Source of the DNA: Bradyrhizobium sp. 138
GTDB taxonomy: Bacteria; Pseudomonadota; Alphaproteobacteria; Rhizobiales; Xanthobacteraceae
DNA: 64,000 nt
Assembly (NCBI RefSeq): GCF_023074075.1
Contig: NZ_JADPKT010000072.1
Coordinates: 1-64,000, forward strand
Reading direction: 5' to 3'
Under the pieces are notes generated by a model, which was given only the letters and a program-made list of their open reading frames with translations, ran no database searches and was not told where the DNA came from. Below, piece after piece: positions 1-8,574 of the stretch. The first letter of the stretch is position 1. The number at the start of each line of letters is the position of its first letter. The position numbers were made by a program, and so were the translations under genes.

Positions 1-59
1 CTCTCGCCCGTCTTGAATGTGCGATTCGTCATGAACAGAATCGTACATCAACTCCCCAA

Positions 60-700
60 AATGCCGAGTTCTTGCTCAGCCTCGACGGGCAAAACACGCG
101 AGCGCTAGGTCAATCCGCCTTGCCGAAAATATTCCACTTTACCGAAATTCGGAAAGGGCGTATGTGTCGCGGCAACCCGGCCCAAGAAGAGGGGCGTATC
201 GCGATCGTCACGAACGCGGGCCGGGCGGCGGTGGACGCAGGTCACATCGGCGCGAAGAGCTTCGCAGGGCGGAGAGCCGTGAGCGAGAGCATCGCGCATA
301 AGACCGGTGTGATCAGCGTACGGCAAAATCGTGTGGTCCTGACGCCCGGGGTCTGTGCGTCAAGTCTTGTGGTGATGTGTGTCGGCCAACCGGACGCACG
401 CGTCAGCCATCCGCAAGGCGACGGGGGCAATAGTGCAACGCTCCCCGAGGAGAGCACGACATAAGCCGTCAAACCACTGCGCAGGGAAGGCCGGTTGTTG
501 GGCTTCACCTGTATGCCGCTGTGCAGCTTTTTTTAAGCACACGCTTCGCACAGTGGACCGCGGGTGCCAGGTCAGCACCCGGTCTTCCCTGCGCCCTCCT
601 TCAATCGAGGGTGAAGAGAGAACCAAAGCTCGGGCGAGATGAGCCGCGAGGATGCGAAGGTGTGTCTGCGATTTGAGCTGCGAATGATGAGCGACCATGC
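60..700. repeat. Dispersed intergenic repeat with long inverted repeat
   Basis: No convincing gene lies in the first 991 bases. The open frames here overlap on both strands and match no family I know. The stretch carries a 16-bp inverted repeat (479-494 pairing with 579-594, one mismatch) enclosing about 84 bases with a T-run. Its style resembles repeats I associate with intergenic DNA of Bradyrhizobium and Rhodopseudomonas. That association is from memory and was not searched. The boundaries are approximate. Confidence 0.45.
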
Positions 701-711
701 CACCCACACCC

Positions 712-799
712 CGTCATTGCGAGGAGCCCTTGCGACGAAGCAATCCAGACTGCCTCCGCGGAGAAATTCCTGGATTGCTTCGCTGCGCTCGCAATGACG
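712..799. repeat. Palindromic repeat, family A
   Basis: An imperfect palindrome of about 88 bases. It begins CGTCATTGCGAGGAGC, ends GCTCGCAATGACG, and its inner arms read GAAGCAATCCAG / CTGGATTGCTTCG. Related copies occur at 10553-10640, 39054-39140 and, truncated, at 37180-37252. It can fold into one long hairpin. Such elements are common between genes in Bradyrhizobium. Confidence 0.8.
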
Positions 800-834
800 A
801 TGTTGAGACAGTTGTGTGCCCAAACACCAATCTC

Positions 835-968
835 GTGCCCCGGACGCAGCGCAGCGTCTCTTCGACGGTGCGCTGCAGAGCCGGGGCCCATGTTGCCGCA
901 GAATGCGTGGCCTCCTGGGTCCCGGCTCTGCGCAGCAACGCGAGCGTTGCAGCGCGTCCGGGACATGC
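835..968. repeat. Palindromic repeat, family C
   Basis: About 134 bases bounded by GTGCCCCGGACGC and GCGTCCGGGACATG, with internal pairing arms (GAGCCGGGGCCCATGTTG and GGGTCCCGGCTCTGCGCAGC). Two further copies lie at 37020-37153 (same orientation) and 45835-45970 (opposite orientation). The short open frames inside it are not credible genes. Confidence 0.8.
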
Positions 969-991
969 GAGGAACGAGCGTCGCTCGCGCC

Positions 992-1228
992 TCACAGATA
1001 CCGTGTCAGCTCGGCTTTGACCTGCCCGTACACCGCGTCCTCGATCTGGCTGCGCGTGATCCCGATGTCGCGCAGAGCGCGGTCGTCGAGCTCGGTCAGC
1101 GTCTTGACGGCGGAGCGGCGCTCCAGGCGTTCGAACAGCGCGTAGGCTGCGCTGGCGAGCGTTGCAAAAAATCCGCGCGATGAGGATGGGCGTAAGCTCC
1201 GCCCGGCAGTTTGTGAGATCAGGGTCAT
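992..1228 (-). CDS. DUF1127 small protein
   Basis: A 78-aa basic protein. The C-terminal half has the DUF1127 pattern: a hydrophobic helix, then LTELDDRALRDIGITRSQIE. Small DUF1127 proteins in alphaproteobacteria are linked to RNA turnover and to phosphate and carbon metabolism, but no role can be read here. The ATG at 1228 was chosen over an upstream in-frame ATG at 1261 because GGAGAA sits just before it. It is divergent from the MocR gene. A second family member lies at 62495-62764. Confidence 0.8.
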   Translation of the reverse strand: MTLISQTAGRSLRPSSSRGFFATLASAAYALFERLERRSAVKTLTELDDRALRDIGITRSQIEDAVYGQVKAELTRYL

Positions 1229-1375
1229 TCTTCTTCTCCGGCAGTCGTCCCGCGCGGCCAAGCCGATGCCGTTGGCGCAGACGCTACGAGCGCTTGCACC
1301 TCAGTGCCGTCGGATTGCTCTCGCTCTCCTCGGCTCAATCGCGGAACTTGATGGAACTTAAATGCTCCAGTACAC

Positions 1376-1410
1376 TGCTCGGAGCAAGTAAAACATTGCT
1401 CTCGGTGCAA
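1376..1410 (+). promoter_or_regulatory. Candidate operator of the MocR regulator
   Basis: The region just before the regulator's start holds a perfect palindrome TGCTCGGAGCA (1376-1386) and a second symmetric element TTGCTCTCGGTGCAA (1396-1410), plus a related half site ATGCTCCAGT about 15 bases upstream. GntR/MocR proteins usually bind such repeats and often autoregulate. The symmetry is seen directly; binding is inferred. Confidence 0.4.
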
Positions 1411-1412
1411 TA

Positions 1413-2756
1413 ATGTCCAAGTTCGAGTACGTGAAGCTTGCCGATGCCATTGCCGTCGATATCGCTAACGGCACGTTAAGGCCCGGCGACCGGCTGCCGC
1501 CGCAGCGCAATTTTGCCTATGACCGTGGCATCGCGGTCTCGACGGCGAGCCGGGTCTACACCGAATTGCTCCGCCGCGGGCTCGTGGTCGGCGAGGTCGG
1601 CCGCGGCACATTTATCTCCGGTGACATCAGGCGCGAGGTCGAGGCCTTGAGCGAGCCGCGCGATGCGCGGATCGATTTCGAGGTCAATTATCCGCTGCTG
1701 CCGCAACAATGGGCGATGATCGCCAAGAGCCTTGCAGGGCTCGAGCGCGTCGACGCGCTCGAATCGGCGCTGCGCGTCTCGACCAGCACCGGCACCAAGA
1801 GCGCACGCAATGCTGCCGCCGCCTATCTCGCGCGCAAGGATTTCGCGCCGCAGGCCGAGCAGATCGTCTTCACCGCCAACGGCAAGCAATCGCTCGCGGC
1901 CGCGCTCGCCGCGCTCGTCCCCACCGGCGGCCGCTGCGGCGTCGAGGCGCTGACCTATCCATATGTCAAGAGCATCGCGGCGCGGTTAGGCGTGACGCTG
2001 GTCCCGATTCCCATGGACGAGCACGGCGCTCGGCCCGACGCGATCCAGAAGGCGCATCGGGAGTCGCATCTGTCGGCGCTGTATCTCCAGCCCATCATCC
2101 AGAACCCGCTCGGAGTCACCATGAACGCGACGCGGCGCGCCGACATCATGCGCGTCGCCGAAAAGCTCGACCTCACCATCATCGAGGACACCGTCTACGG
2201 CTTCCTCGCCGACGATACGCCGCTGGCGGCGCTCGGGCCGAACCGCTGCATCGTGCTCGACAGCTTGTCCAAGAAGGTCGCGCCGGGCCTTGCGCTCGGC
2301 ATTCTCGTGGCGCCGCCTCATTTGCGCGAAAGCGTGATGAGCGCGGTGCGGACCGGCGGCTGGATCGCTTCCGGCCACGCGCTCGCCTCCGGGCAGCGGC
2401 TGATGGCCGACGGCACCGTCGCCGAGTTGACCCGGCTGAAGCGGATCGACGCCGCGCGCCGCCAGCAGACCGCGGCACGGCTGCTGGCCGGCTACCAGCT
2501 CGCCGCCGATCCGCGCTCCTATCATCTGTGGCTGACGCTGCCGCCGCACTGGCGCTCGCAGACCTTCGTGGCGGCGGCAGCGAGGCGCGGCATCGCGCTG
2601 ACGCCGTCCTCCACCTTCGCCATCGCCCACGGCCACGCACCGAACGCAGTGCGCCTCGCTCTCGCCCCGCCCAGCTTCGAGCAGCTCGATTCCGGCCTGC
2701 GCACCATCGTGTCGCTGCTCGGCACCAAGGAAGAGGATTTCGACTCGACGGAGTAG
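1413..2756 (+). CDS. MocR-type GntR regulator with aminotransferase domain
   Basis: A 447-aa protein with an N-terminal GntR winged helix (about residues 5-70, with GTLRPGDRLPPQR and GRGTFISG) fused to a fold-type I aminotransferase-like domain. The PLP lysine is predicted at K287 in SLSKKVAPG, and PIIQNPLG and ED.VYG motifs are present. MocR proteins use PLP or an amino-acid aldimine as effector and usually act as regulators rather than enzymes. No PLP-biosynthesis or GABA genes are adjacent, so the target is unknown. It is divergent from the DUF1127 gene, with symmetric candidate operators directly upstream. Confidence 0.9.
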   Translation: MSKFEYVKLADAIAVDIANGTLRPGDRLPPQRNFAYDRGIAVSTASRVYTELLRRGLVVGEVGRGTFISGDIRREVEALSEPRDARIDFEVNYPLLPQQWAMIAKSLAGLERVDALESALRVSTSTGTKSARNAAAAYLARKDFAPQAEQIVFTANGKQSLAAALAALVPTGGRCGVEALTYPYVKSIAARLGVTLVPIPMDEHGARPDAIQKAHRESHLSALYLQPIIQNPLGVTMNATRRADIMRVAEKLDLTIIEDTVYGFLADDTPLAALGPNRCIVLDSLSKKVAPGLALGILVAPPHLRESVMSAVRTGGWIASGHALASGQRLMADGTVAELTRLKRIDAARRQQTAARLLAGYQLAADPRSYHLWLTLPPHWRSQTFVAAAARRGIALTPSSTFAIAHGHAPNAVRLALAPPSFEQLDSGLRTIVSLLGTKEEDFDSTE

Positions 2757-2764
2757 CGACCGGT

Positions 2765-3352
2765 CTATGGCAGTAACGACCGGGGCAATTGATCGAAGCC
2801 ATAGCTCCGCGGCTGGTTGCGGCGCAGGAAGCCGCCGACCTGCCAGGCGAACAGCGCGGCAAAGCCGATGATGAACAGCGCGCCCGCGAGCTCGCCGATC
2901 ATCAGCGCGCGGATCAACAGGGCCGTCATCGCGACCGTCAGCACCGCCAGGAATGCCAGCACGACCGCATAGGCGGTGCGGCCGAGCCCGGCGGTCAGCG
3001 CCGCGCGGCTGCCCGCCTTCGCCATCCGCGCATGCAGCGCGACGATGAAGGCGCGAAAGCCGTTGTCCTGCGGCGCCATCAGCGCCGCAGTCTGCCAGCT
3101 CGTCGACAGGATCGCGATACGGCGGCCGCTGGTGTGACTGACATCGGCGCGAAAACGGTGCTGCTGCATCGAGACCGGGCGGAACGACAGCCGGATCGCG
3201 GAGATCTCGTCATAGCGCCACAGGCCCGAGCGCCCGCCGACGTGCCAGGACAGCCCCTGCTCCGTCAGCGCGAAGCGGTGCGCCGAGCCGATCAGCGACG
3301 CCTTGTAGGCATAGCTCGTGGCTGAAGTGGTCTCAGCTTGCGAACCCTGCAT
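2765..3352 (-). CDS. Hypothetical membrane protein with PH-like N-terminal domain
   Basis: A 195-aa protein. About 110 residues of soluble, beta-rich sequence (LIGSAHRFALTEQGLSW, WRYDEISAIRLSF) resemble the bacterial PH/YcxB-like pattern. Two hydrophobic segments follow (about residues 115-140 and 145-170). The ATG at 3352 was chosen because the frame further upstream would run into the divergent gene at 3418. It is probably anchored in the inner membrane. I do not recognise a named family and assign no function. Confidence 0.65.
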   Translation of the reverse strand: MQGSQAETTSATSYAYKASLIGSAHRFALTEQGLSWHVGGRSGLWRYDEISAIRLSFRPVSMQQHRFRADVSHTSGRRIAILSTSWQTAALMAPQDNGFRAFIVALHARMAKAGSRAALTAGLGRTAYAVVLAFLAVLTVAMTALLIRALMIGELAGALFIIGFAALFAWQVGGFLRRNQPRSYGFDQLPRSLLP

Positions 3353-3417
3353 CTTCACAATCAATCCCGTCCGCGATCCGCTTGCGCGGGCGCCCTCGCC
3401 CATCCTACAAGCGGGGC

Positions 3418-3852
3418 ATGGCTGAGACGACATTTTTTCCGCGCCGCCTGATTCTCGGCGCCGCAATGATCTCAGGCGTGCTGCTGGCACTTGCGGTGCA
3501 CATGCTGGGGGCGCGCTACGGGCTCGACCTCGGCGGGCTCTGGCACTCCGACACGCATGAGTTCATCCCCGCGGGCGCCGCGATCGCGTGGTGGCTGATT
3601 GCCACGGTCGGCTTCTCCGGCGGCTATTTCACGGCGACGTTGATGCAGAGTGCCGTCTCCGGCCAGATCCCGCAACGGATGCGGCAGTTCCTGATCGCGG
3701 TCGGCGTGCTGCTGCTTGCGGGCGCGGGCCAGGTGGCCTCGGCGCCGAGCCCGGTCCCGACCGTCTCGGGCGTGCTGGCCGGCCTCGCCGCGCTGTGCCT
3801 CGGCGCCGTGATGGCGTTCTGCGGCGCGCACTTCGCGCTGCGCCGCGGCTAA
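3418..3852 (+). CDS. Small integral membrane protein, unknown function
   Basis: A 144-aa protein with four predicted transmembrane helices (about residues 10-30, 52-75, 87-107, 115-138). The short connecting loop after the first helix carries DLGGLWHSDTHEF. The start at 3418 keeps the positively charged N-terminus (FFPRRLILG) directly before helix 1. Its 3' end is three bases from the convergent c-di-GMP gene. Family not recognised. Confidence 0.65.
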   Translation: MAETTFFPRRLILGAAMISGVLLALAVHMLGARYGLDLGGLWHSDTHEFIPAGAAIAWWLIATVGFSGGYFTATLMQSAVSGQIPQRMRQFLIAVGVLLLAGAGQVASAPSPVPTVSGVLAGLAALCLGAVMAFCGAHFALRRG

Positions 3853-3855
3853 CCT

Positions 3856-6255
3856 TCAAGCCAACGCGCGCAGCCGCGGGCGGTCGAGCATGATCGCCAC
3901 GTCGGAGGCGGGCCGCGGCCTGCTGAACAGATAGCCCTGCGCCTGATTGCAGCCCTCGCGCCTGAGCAGCTCGAGCTGGGCGTCGTTCTCGACGCCTTCC
4001 GCGGTGGTGACGATGCCGAGGCTGCGGCCAAGGCCGGTCACGGCGCGGATGATCGCCATGGAATCCTCGCGCGTCGCCAGCTCCGACACGAAGGAGCGGT
4101 CGATCTTGATCTTGTCGAACGGGAAGCTGCGCAGGTAGCTCAGCGACGAATAGCCGGTGCCGAAATCGTCGAGCGAGATCCGCACCCCCAGGCCACGCAA
4201 CTCGTGCAGCGTGGTCAGCGTCGCCTCGCTGTTCTGAAGCAGCACGGATTCGGTGATCTCGAGCTCGAGACGGCGCGCCGGGAGTCCCGAGGCGGCCAGC
4301 GCCGCGATCACGGATGTGATCAGGTTCGGATTCCTGAATTGGACCGGCGACAGATTGACGGCGAGATCGACATCGACAGGCCAGGTGGCCGCGTCAGTAC
4401 AGGCCGAGCGCAGCACGAATTCACCGAGCTGGACGATCAGTCCGGTCTCCTCGGCCAGCGGAATGAAGTCGATCGGGGCGATCAGGCCGCGCTGCGGATG
4501 GTTCCAGCGCAGCAGCGCCTCGAAGGCGACGACCCGACCGCTGGCGACGTCACGGATCGGCTGATAATACGCCTCGAACTCACTGCGCTGCAGCGCCGCG
4601 CGCAGATCCATCTCCAACAGGCGTCGCGCCTGCGCGCGGGCGTCCATGCCGGTCTCGAAGAAGCGATAGGTGCCGCGGCCGTCCGCCTTGGCGCGATACA
4701 GCGCGAGGTCGGCATTCTTCAACAGCTCGTCCGGATCGCTGCCGTCCTGCGGCGACAGCGAGATGCCGATCGAAACGCCGATCACGATCTGATGGTCGTC
4801 GATCTCGTAAGGCGCCGAGATCACCTCGACGAGACGCCGGGCGAGCGATCGCGCAGCGGCTTCCTCGGAACGTCCGATCTGGACCACGGCGAACTCGTCG
4901 CCGCCGAGCCGCGCCACGGTGTCGCTTTCGCCGACGGCGGCGGTCAGCCTGCGCCCAACCTCTCTCAGCAGCGCGTCCCCGATCGGATGGCCGAGCGAGT
5001 CGTTGATGTCCTTGAAGTGGTCGAGATCGAGACAGAGCACGGCGAGTTGGTCGCCTGATCTGGTCCGGCGCAGTCCCTGCTCGAGCTGCTCGTGGAACAG
5101 CACGCGGTTCGGCAGGCTGGTCAGCGCATCATGGCGCGCCATGTGCGAGATCTTGGCCTGCGCGTCCAGCCATTCGGTGATGTCCTCGAAGGTCGCAACC
5201 CAGCCGCCGCCCTGCATCGGCTGGTTGACCACCCGGATGGAGCGGCCGAACCGGTTGACGACGTCGGTCGTGGTGCGGCCCTCGCGTGCGTCGGCGACGA
5301 GCCGCGCGAAGAATTCATCCGCGTCGCCCTGCCACTGGCCCTTGGCCTGCTCGTCCCGCAATATCTCGACCAGCCGGCGCCCGGTCAGCGCGATGTCGGT
5401 GCGGCGAAGCATCGCCGCGTAGCGCTCGTTGAACAAGATGATCTTGCCGTCGGCATCGAACATGCACAGCCCCTGCGACATGTTCTCGAGCGCGGTGTCC
5501 AATACCATTTGCTGGGCCCCCAATTGGCCCCTGGCACGCCGGTCGAGCAGCGCAGCCACGAGTGCGATCGCGATGATCGCGACCGCAGCGCTGGCGGTGA
5601 GGAAGGACAGCGAGGCCGGCGGGATCGACAGACCGCCGATCGCGAGCGTCGGATCCGGCGTCAGCAGCACCGCGCCCATCGCGGTAAAATGATGTGCGAC
5701 GATGGCGACCGTCAGCAGGGCAGTCGCCGTCAGCGCGTGGAAGAGGTCGTCGCGTCGCGCCGCCACGAACAGCGCAAGTGCCGCTAGCAAAACTCCTGAT
5801 AGCACCGAGACGGCGACCGTGCTTCCGATCCAGTCCACCCGCGCGGGCATCTCCAGCGCCGCCATGCCGGTGTAATGCATCGCCGCGACACCGGAGCCGA
5901 CGATGGCGCCGCCGAGAACGATCCACACTGCGCGCGAGGACGATGCGGCGATGCTCAGTCCCACGAAGGTCACGGAGATCGCGAAGATCAAGGACAGGAT
6001 GGTTACCGGGATGTTGTAGGCACCCGCGCCTCCCGGCCCGTAGGCGAGCATCGCAATGAAATGCGTCGCCCAGATGCCGCATCCGCTGACGGCGGCATCG
6101 AGGCCGAGCCAGACCAGACGCCCGACGCCCTGCGTCGCGCGCGCCCGGTGGAACAGGCTGATCGCCGCCGCGCTGGCGAGCAGGCACACCGCGCCGCCAA
6201 GCGCGACGAGCCGCAAATCGTGCTCTTCGGTGAGACAGTAGAGAACTTGATACAT
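3856..6255 (-). CDS. MHYT-PAS-GGDEF-EAL c-di-GMP turnover protein
   Basis: A 799-aa inner-membrane protein that could make and degrade cyclic di-GMP. The N-terminal MHYT sensor has about seven helices and three repeats of the signature (ATHFIAM 63-69, AMHYTGM 125-131, AHHFTAM 187-193), thought to bind metal and sense a diatomic gas. A PAS-like domain follows (about 250-365), then a GGDEF domain with an intact GGDEF at 451-455 and an EAL domain with FEALLRW, DDFGTGYSS, KIDRSF and TAEGVE. Both catalytic sites look complete, so the net direction cannot be told from sequence. It is a stand-alone gene. Confidence 0.95.
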   Translation of the reverse strand: MYQVLYCLTEEHDLRLVALGGAVCLLASAAAISLFHRARATQGVGRLVWLGLDAAVSGCGIWATHFIAMLAYGPGGAGAYNIPVTILSLIFAISVTFVGLSIAASSSRAVWIVLGGAIVGSGVAAMHYTGMAALEMPARVDWIGSTVAVSVLSGVLLAALALFVAARRDDLFHALTATALLTVAIVAHHFTAMGAVLLTPDPTLAIGGLSIPPASLSFLTASAAVAIIAIALVAALLDRRARGQLGAQQMVLDTALENMSQGLCMFDADGKIILFNERYAAMLRRTDIALTGRRLVEILRDEQAKGQWQGDADEFFARLVADAREGRTTTDVVNRFGRSIRVVNQPMQGGGWVATFEDITEWLDAQAKISHMARHDALTSLPNRVLFHEQLEQGLRRTRSGDQLAVLCLDLDHFKDINDSLGHPIGDALLREVGRRLTAAVGESDTVARLGGDEFAVVQIGRSEEAAARSLARRLVEVISAPYEIDDHQIVIGVSIGISLSPQDGSDPDELLKNADLALYRAKADGRGTYRFFETGMDARAQARRLLEMDLRAALQRSEFEAYYQPIRDVASGRVVAFEALLRWNHPQRGLIAPIDFIPLAEETGLIVQLGEFVLRSACTDAATWPVDVDLAVNLSPVQFRNPNLITSVIAALAASGLPARRLELEITESVLLQNSEATLTTLHELRGLGVRISLDDFGTGYSSLSYLRSFPFDKIKIDRSFVSELATREDSMAIIRAVTGLGRSLGIVTTAEGVENDAQLELLRREGCNQAQGYLFSRPRPASDVAIMLDRPRLRALA

Positions 6256-6422
6256 CGCGGGCCCCTATGGACCCGCACTTGAACCGACAGAGGTGGACAG
6301 TCGGTAACCGGCCCCCCACCCGTTGCGGCAATGGTGAACGGAAGATTTGCCCATTCACTCGGATTGTTCATCCTCGCACCGGCATGCTGCACGTCGGTTG
6401 CAGCCCCATGCAAAACATGCAA

Positions 6423-6448
6423 GCGCCGCGCGGATGTCCGCGCGGCGC
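6423..6448 (-). terminator. Rho-independent terminator of the DUF892 gene
   Basis: A perfect 12-bp stem (6423-6434 with 6437-6448) lies 20 bases beyond the stop of the DUF892 gene. Read on the minus strand it is followed by a T-containing tract (TTGCATGTTTTG). The T-run is interrupted. Confidence 0.6.
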
Positions 6449-6467
6449 CATCCTGGTTCAGCTTGGG

Positions 6468-6974
6468 CTAGCTCGCCGCGCGCAAATTCACCTTGCTCTC
6501 GGCGAGTGCCGTCAGCTTCTTGTCGGTCGCCTTCTCTTCCTCCAGCGTCTTGGCGAGCACACTGGCGCAGTCGTTGCGGCCGAGCTGCTTGGCCCAGGCA
6601 ATCAGGCTGCCGTAGCGCACGATCTCGTAATGTTCGGCGGCCTGCGCCGCGTTGATCAGCGCGGCATCGAGCACGGCCTTGTCGGCGACTTCACCGGCGG
6701 TCTCGTCGGCCTCCTCGATGATGCCATCGATCGCCGGGCACTCGACCGCCTTCACGGCGACGCCATGCATCTTGAACACCTCCTCGAGCCGAGCGACGTG
6801 CTCCTCGGTTTCCTTGAGGTGCGTCAAAAAGCCCTGTTTCAATTGGGGATCGGTGGCCTTGCTCGCCATCTTCGGCAGCGCCTTGGTCAGCTGCTGCTCG
6901 GCATAATAGATGTCCTGGAGCTGGTGCACGAACAGGTCGTTCATGGATTTGATGTCTTTTGTGAACAGTCCCAT
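6468..6974 (-). CDS. Ferritin-like DUF892 (YciE-type) protein
   Basis: A 168-aa protein of the YciE/YciF DUF892 family, a four-helix ferritin-like bundle. The family pattern is clear: LFVHQLQDIYYAEQQL, LKETEEHVARLE, AECP-like VECPAIDG, AAEHYEIVRYGSL and KTLEEEKATDKKL, with Glu and His residues at the expected metal sites. Members are stress-induced and some bind di-iron; their biochemical role is unsettled. The start at 6974 has GAGAGGACGG upstream. A GGAAC-N16-CGTT promoter lies about 90 bases upstream, so it probably belongs to the EcfG general stress regulon. It has its own terminator. Confidence 0.9.
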   Translation of the reverse strand: MGLFTKDIKSMNDLFVHQLQDIYYAEQQLTKALPKMASKATDPQLKQGFLTHLKETEEHVARLEEVFKMHGVAVKAVECPAIDGIIEEADETAGEVADKAVLDAALINAAQAAEHYEIVRYGSLIAWAKQLGRNDCASVLAKTLEEEKATDKKLTALAESKVNLRAAS

Positions 6975-7063
6975 CGTTCCGTCCTCTCGGATTTCTGGAA
7001 CACGACGGCAGCGGCCCTGCACGAAAGCGCTTATTCCGCCATGTTCGGTTGCTGATTGGGCAC

Positions 7064-7088
7064 AACGAGCGCGCGGCAGCGACGTTCC
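7064..7088 (-). promoter_or_regulatory. Probable EcfG (general stress) promoter
   Basis: The minus strand reads GGAAC (7088-7084), 16 bases, then CGTT (7067-7064). This is the alphaproteobacterial EcfG sigma consensus GGAAC-N16/17-CGTT. It points toward the DUF892 start 90 bases away. The rest of the 426-base gap between 6975 and 7400 shows no gene. Confidence 0.7.
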
Positions 7089-7400
7089 AAAAAGGCCCGT
7101 ATTCGCTTTGCGCTGGAACAATGCGGACAGCGCCGAGGTCTGAGATCATGTCAGCATACGAAATGCGCGAGCCGGCCGGGTTCACGTTTCATATGCTTAA
7201 CGCGCCTTCCGATGTGAACCGCGTATGACAAAAGGGCCGGTCCAGCGCAGAACCTATTGTTGTCAAGGGCTGCACAAGCCGCTGTTTTTGCCTTAAATGA
7301 GCTGGATCATGCCTAGCGATCGATGCCTGCCTTTGGCCATGATCGCACCCGACTGGCCAATGCCTGGCCCGGTCGGCCTTGCCCCCCGTCGGGAGGATGA

Positions 7401-8483
7401 ATGCACGGACTGCTGCCCGCGCTGAAGCGCGGCTTCACGAGATGGATCGGCTGGCGACGGCTCGGAGTTGCCGCGAGCATCTTCATCATCGCCTTCGCGA
7501 TCACCACGCTGGTGCGGACCCTCAAGGGCATCGATACCGGGGTCATCCTGACCGCGTTGACCGAGATTCCTCGCGGGAGTATCGGGCTCGCGGCGATCTG
7601 CGTCTTCTTCGCGTTCTGCACGCTGACATTCTACGACTATTTTGCACTGCGAACGATCGGCAAGAAGCACGTGCCCTATCGCATTGCGGCGCTCTCCAGC
7701 TTCACGTCCTACTCGATCGGCCACAACATCGGCGCCACCGTCTTCACCGGCGGCGCGATCCGCTTCCGGATCTATTCGGATTACGGGCTGAACGCGATCG
7801 ACGTCGCCAAGATCTGCTTCCTGTCGGGCCTGACCTTCTGGCTCGGTAACATCTTCGTGCTCTCCATCGGCCTGGCCATCCATCCGGATGCGGCGTCCTC
7901 GATGGATCAGCTTCCCCCGTCGATCAACCGGCTGATCGCGCTCGGCGGCCTTGCCTCGATTGGTGCGTATCTGGTCTGGCTCTGCATGGGCGAGAAGCGG
8001 CGCGAGCTCGGCCAGAAGGGCTGGAAGGTGGTGCTGCCCTCGGCGCCGCTGACGCTGGTGCAGATCCTGATCGGCGTGGTCGATCTCGGCTTCTGCGCCT
8101 TGGCAATGTACCTGCTGATGCCTGCCAATCCGCCCATCGACTTCATGTCGCTGGCCGTGGTGTTCATCCTGGCGACGCTGATCGGCTTTGCCAGCCATGC
8201 GCCCGGCTCGATCGGCGTGTTCGATGCCGCCATGCTGGTGGCGCTGCCCCAATTCGGCCGCGAGGAGCTTCTGGCGACCCTGCTGGTGTTCCGCATCCTC
8301 TATTTCGTGATCCCGTTCGGCCTCGCCATCTCGATCATGGGCACGCGTGAGCTCTGGATGAACGTGGTCGCGCCGTGGCAGGAGCGCCGGCGGCTGGCGG
8401 AGGCCTGCGCCCAGGCCAATCTGCCCCAGCAGGTGGCCGCGATGGAGCGCGAGCGGGCGCTGCGGCAGGCCGGCAAGCGGTAG
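7401..8483 (+). CDS. YbhN/UPF0104-type membrane protein (LPG-synthase flippase-like)
   Basis: A 360-aa polytopic inner-membrane protein, about eight helices, related to the membrane domain of lysylphosphatidylglycerol synthase (MprF flippase part, UPF0104/YbhN). Family motifs include SYSIGHNIGATVFTGG and the late ASHAPGSIGVFDA segment. It lacks the cytosolic aminoacyl-transferase domain of full MprF, so it may move a lipid rather than modify it. GGGAGGA lies directly before the ATG. Members are often named simply membrane protein; the substrate is not predictable. Confidence 0.8.
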   Translation: MHGLLPALKRGFTRWIGWRRLGVAASIFIIAFAITTLVRTLKGIDTGVILTALTEIPRGSIGLAAICVFFAFCTLTFYDYFALRTIGKKHVPYRIAALSSFTSYSIGHNIGATVFTGGAIRFRIYSDYGLNAIDVAKICFLSGLTFWLGNIFVLSIGLAIHPDAASSMDQLPPSINRLIALGGLASIGAYLVWLCMGEKRRELGQKGWKVVLPSAPLTLVQILIGVVDLGFCALAMYLLMPANPPIDFMSLAVVFILATLIGFASHAPGSIGVFDAAMLVALPQFGREELLATLLVFRILYFVIPFGLAISIMGTRELWMNVVAPWQERRRLAEACAQANLPQQVAAMERERALRQAGKR

Positions 8484-8574
8484 GCGGATCCTCAAACCCG
8501 TAAGACAAAGGTTGCAGGCGGGGGAGCAATCCTCTCTTATTTCCGCCTCAACTTTGCCGTTGAACACGCGGGCC

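Noticed and set aside
72..642. Several overlapping short frames on both strands near the left edge
   Set aside because: They lie in repeat DNA, overlap one another and match no family; they are more likely repeat-derived than genes.
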